A program made the translations under genes and the position numbers. The notes under the pieces are model-generated. The model worked only from the letters and a program-made list of their open reading frames with translations, did no database searches and was not told the origin of the DNA. From NCBI GenBank assembly GCA_905234125.1, contig CAJOGQ010000016.1, forward strand, positions 1-39,130: 39,130 nt of DNA, in the 5' to 3' direction. Shown here one piece after another: positions 38,754 to 39,130 of the stretch (position 1 is its first letter; each line of letters starts with the position of its first letter). Origin of the DNA: an uncultured Bacteroidaceae bacterium. Its GTDB lineage: Bacteria > Bacteroidota > Bacteroidia > Bacteroidales > Bacteroidaceae.

Positions 38754-38808
38754 GGGTGTGTAATGGTTATTGGTTATAGGTTATTGGTTATTGAGGCCAT
38801 GCGGGGTG
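38742..38808. repeat. Heptads at the helicase stop plus CCATGCGGGGTGGGG motif
   Basis: Two GTTGAGN units (38742-38755) span the helicase stop codon. Four GTTATnG units follow (38766-38793), then GGCCATGCGGGGTGGGG at 38792-38808. Confidence 0.8.
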
Positions 38809-38826
38809 GGGGGTAGAGCTTATCAA

Positions 38827-39005
38827 GTTGACAGGTGACAGTTGACAGCTTATCAAGTTGACAGTTTAGAGTTTAGAGTTGAGAGTTTAGGGTTGAGAGT
38901 TTAGGGTTTAGAGTTTAGGGTTTAGAGTTTAGGGTTTAGAGTTGAGAGTTTAGGGTTGAGAGTTTAGGGTTGAGAGTTTAGAGGGATGAGAGTTTAGAGG
39001 GATGA
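38827..39005. repeat. Long GTTTAGN/GTTGANA heptad tract
   Basis: About 22 head-to-tail units, mostly GTTTAGG, GTTTAGA and GTTGAGA, with a repeated AGCTTATCAAGTTGACAG near its left end and GGGATGA units at its right end. No gene lies in 38754-39113; this tract fills most of it. Confidence 0.85.
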
Positions 39006-39074
39006 GTAAGAATAATAAAAGTTAAAACTTAAGTTTTAATTGGTGGAAATGCTCGTGGATTGGCTAAAAAGTTG

Positions 39075-39082
39075 TACCTTTG
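39075..39082 (+). promoter_or_regulatory. -7 element of the gene at the right edge
   Basis: TACCTTTG, 31 bases before the ATG at 39114. Confidence 0.6.
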
Positions 39083-39113
39083 CACTCAAATTTGTAAATA
39101 TCGAAAGAAAACA

Positions 39114-39130
39114 ATGAAAAGAATAGCAAT
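39114..39130 (+). CDS. Start of a gene cut by the window edge
   Basis: ATG followed by codons for Lys-Arg-Ile-Ala, 31 bases after a strong TACCTTTG box. Only five whole codons are visible. The Met-Lys-Arg beginning would suit a signal peptide, but that cannot be tested here. Confidence 0.5.

Noticed and set aside
34746-39005. Repeat tracts considered as CRISPR arrays
   Set aside because: Units are 7 bases with no unique spacers; no cas genes are present.

Overview
The window looks like chromosomal DNA of a Bacteroidales bacterium, most likely Prevotella or a close relative. The evidence is the promoter type and the gene content. Nearly every convincing start is preceded by the Bacteroidota -7 element TAnnTTTG (for example TACCTTTG or TATCTTTG), often with a TTTG about 20 bases further upstream. 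The gene order (IMP cyclohydrolase)-mreB-mreC-mreD-mrdA-rodA, a panC-panD pair, a GH127 enzyme and a B12-type TonB receptor also fit. No database search was possible, so the genus is an inference.

Left part (1-5.3 kb): a remnant of an AlbA/Fic-type winged-helix protein; holA; a helix-turn-helix regulator whose long upstream region carries nine exact copies of TTTACAA; tRNA-Arg(CCG) on the minus strand; and an OmpA-family envelope protein with an Ala/Lys/Glu-rich coiled coil.

Middle-left (5.3-15 kb): minus-strand genes for an ATP-grasp ligase with a methyltransferase-like tail, a GH127 glycosidase, an ExuT-like MFS carrier, folB, and an orphan TSCPD domain of the class II ribonucleotide reductase. 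A plus-strand nitroreductase and minus-strand dnaA follow.

Middle (15-31 kb): cell-envelope and housekeeping genes. These are an MCE protein, an amidase with a SPOR domain, a BtuB-like receptor, and the rod-shape cluster rodA/mrdA/mreD/mreC/mreB, whose genes overlap or nearly touch. A stand-alone IMP cyclohydrolase domain lies at the head of that run. Then come a TonB-like protein, a glycine-zipper/EF-hand lipoprotein, nudC, a GH25 lysozyme, panD and panC.

Right part (31-39 kb) is accessory and visibly richer in A/T in several genes. It holds two AAA/DUF4143-type ATPases (one with an apparent N-terminal frameshift), a C-terminal ghost of a third, a short RelE-like ORF, a two-gene DUF3800 plus possible BECR-nuclease module with a candidate antisense small RNA at its 3' end, and a DEAH helicase. 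This section is packed with 7-base tandem repeats (GTTGAnA and GTTATnG families). Similar heptads also occur near 0.5, 7.1, 16.0, 17.6 and 29.3 kb, and they have entered at least two coding sequences. The strongest candidates for something undescribed are the DUF3800/nuclease module with its antisense RNA, the heptad repeats, a duplicated 149-base hairpin element, and two operator arrays: TTTACAA upstream of the HTH gene, and 33-base-spaced TTTCTTT-NN-AAAGAAA upstream of the ATPase.
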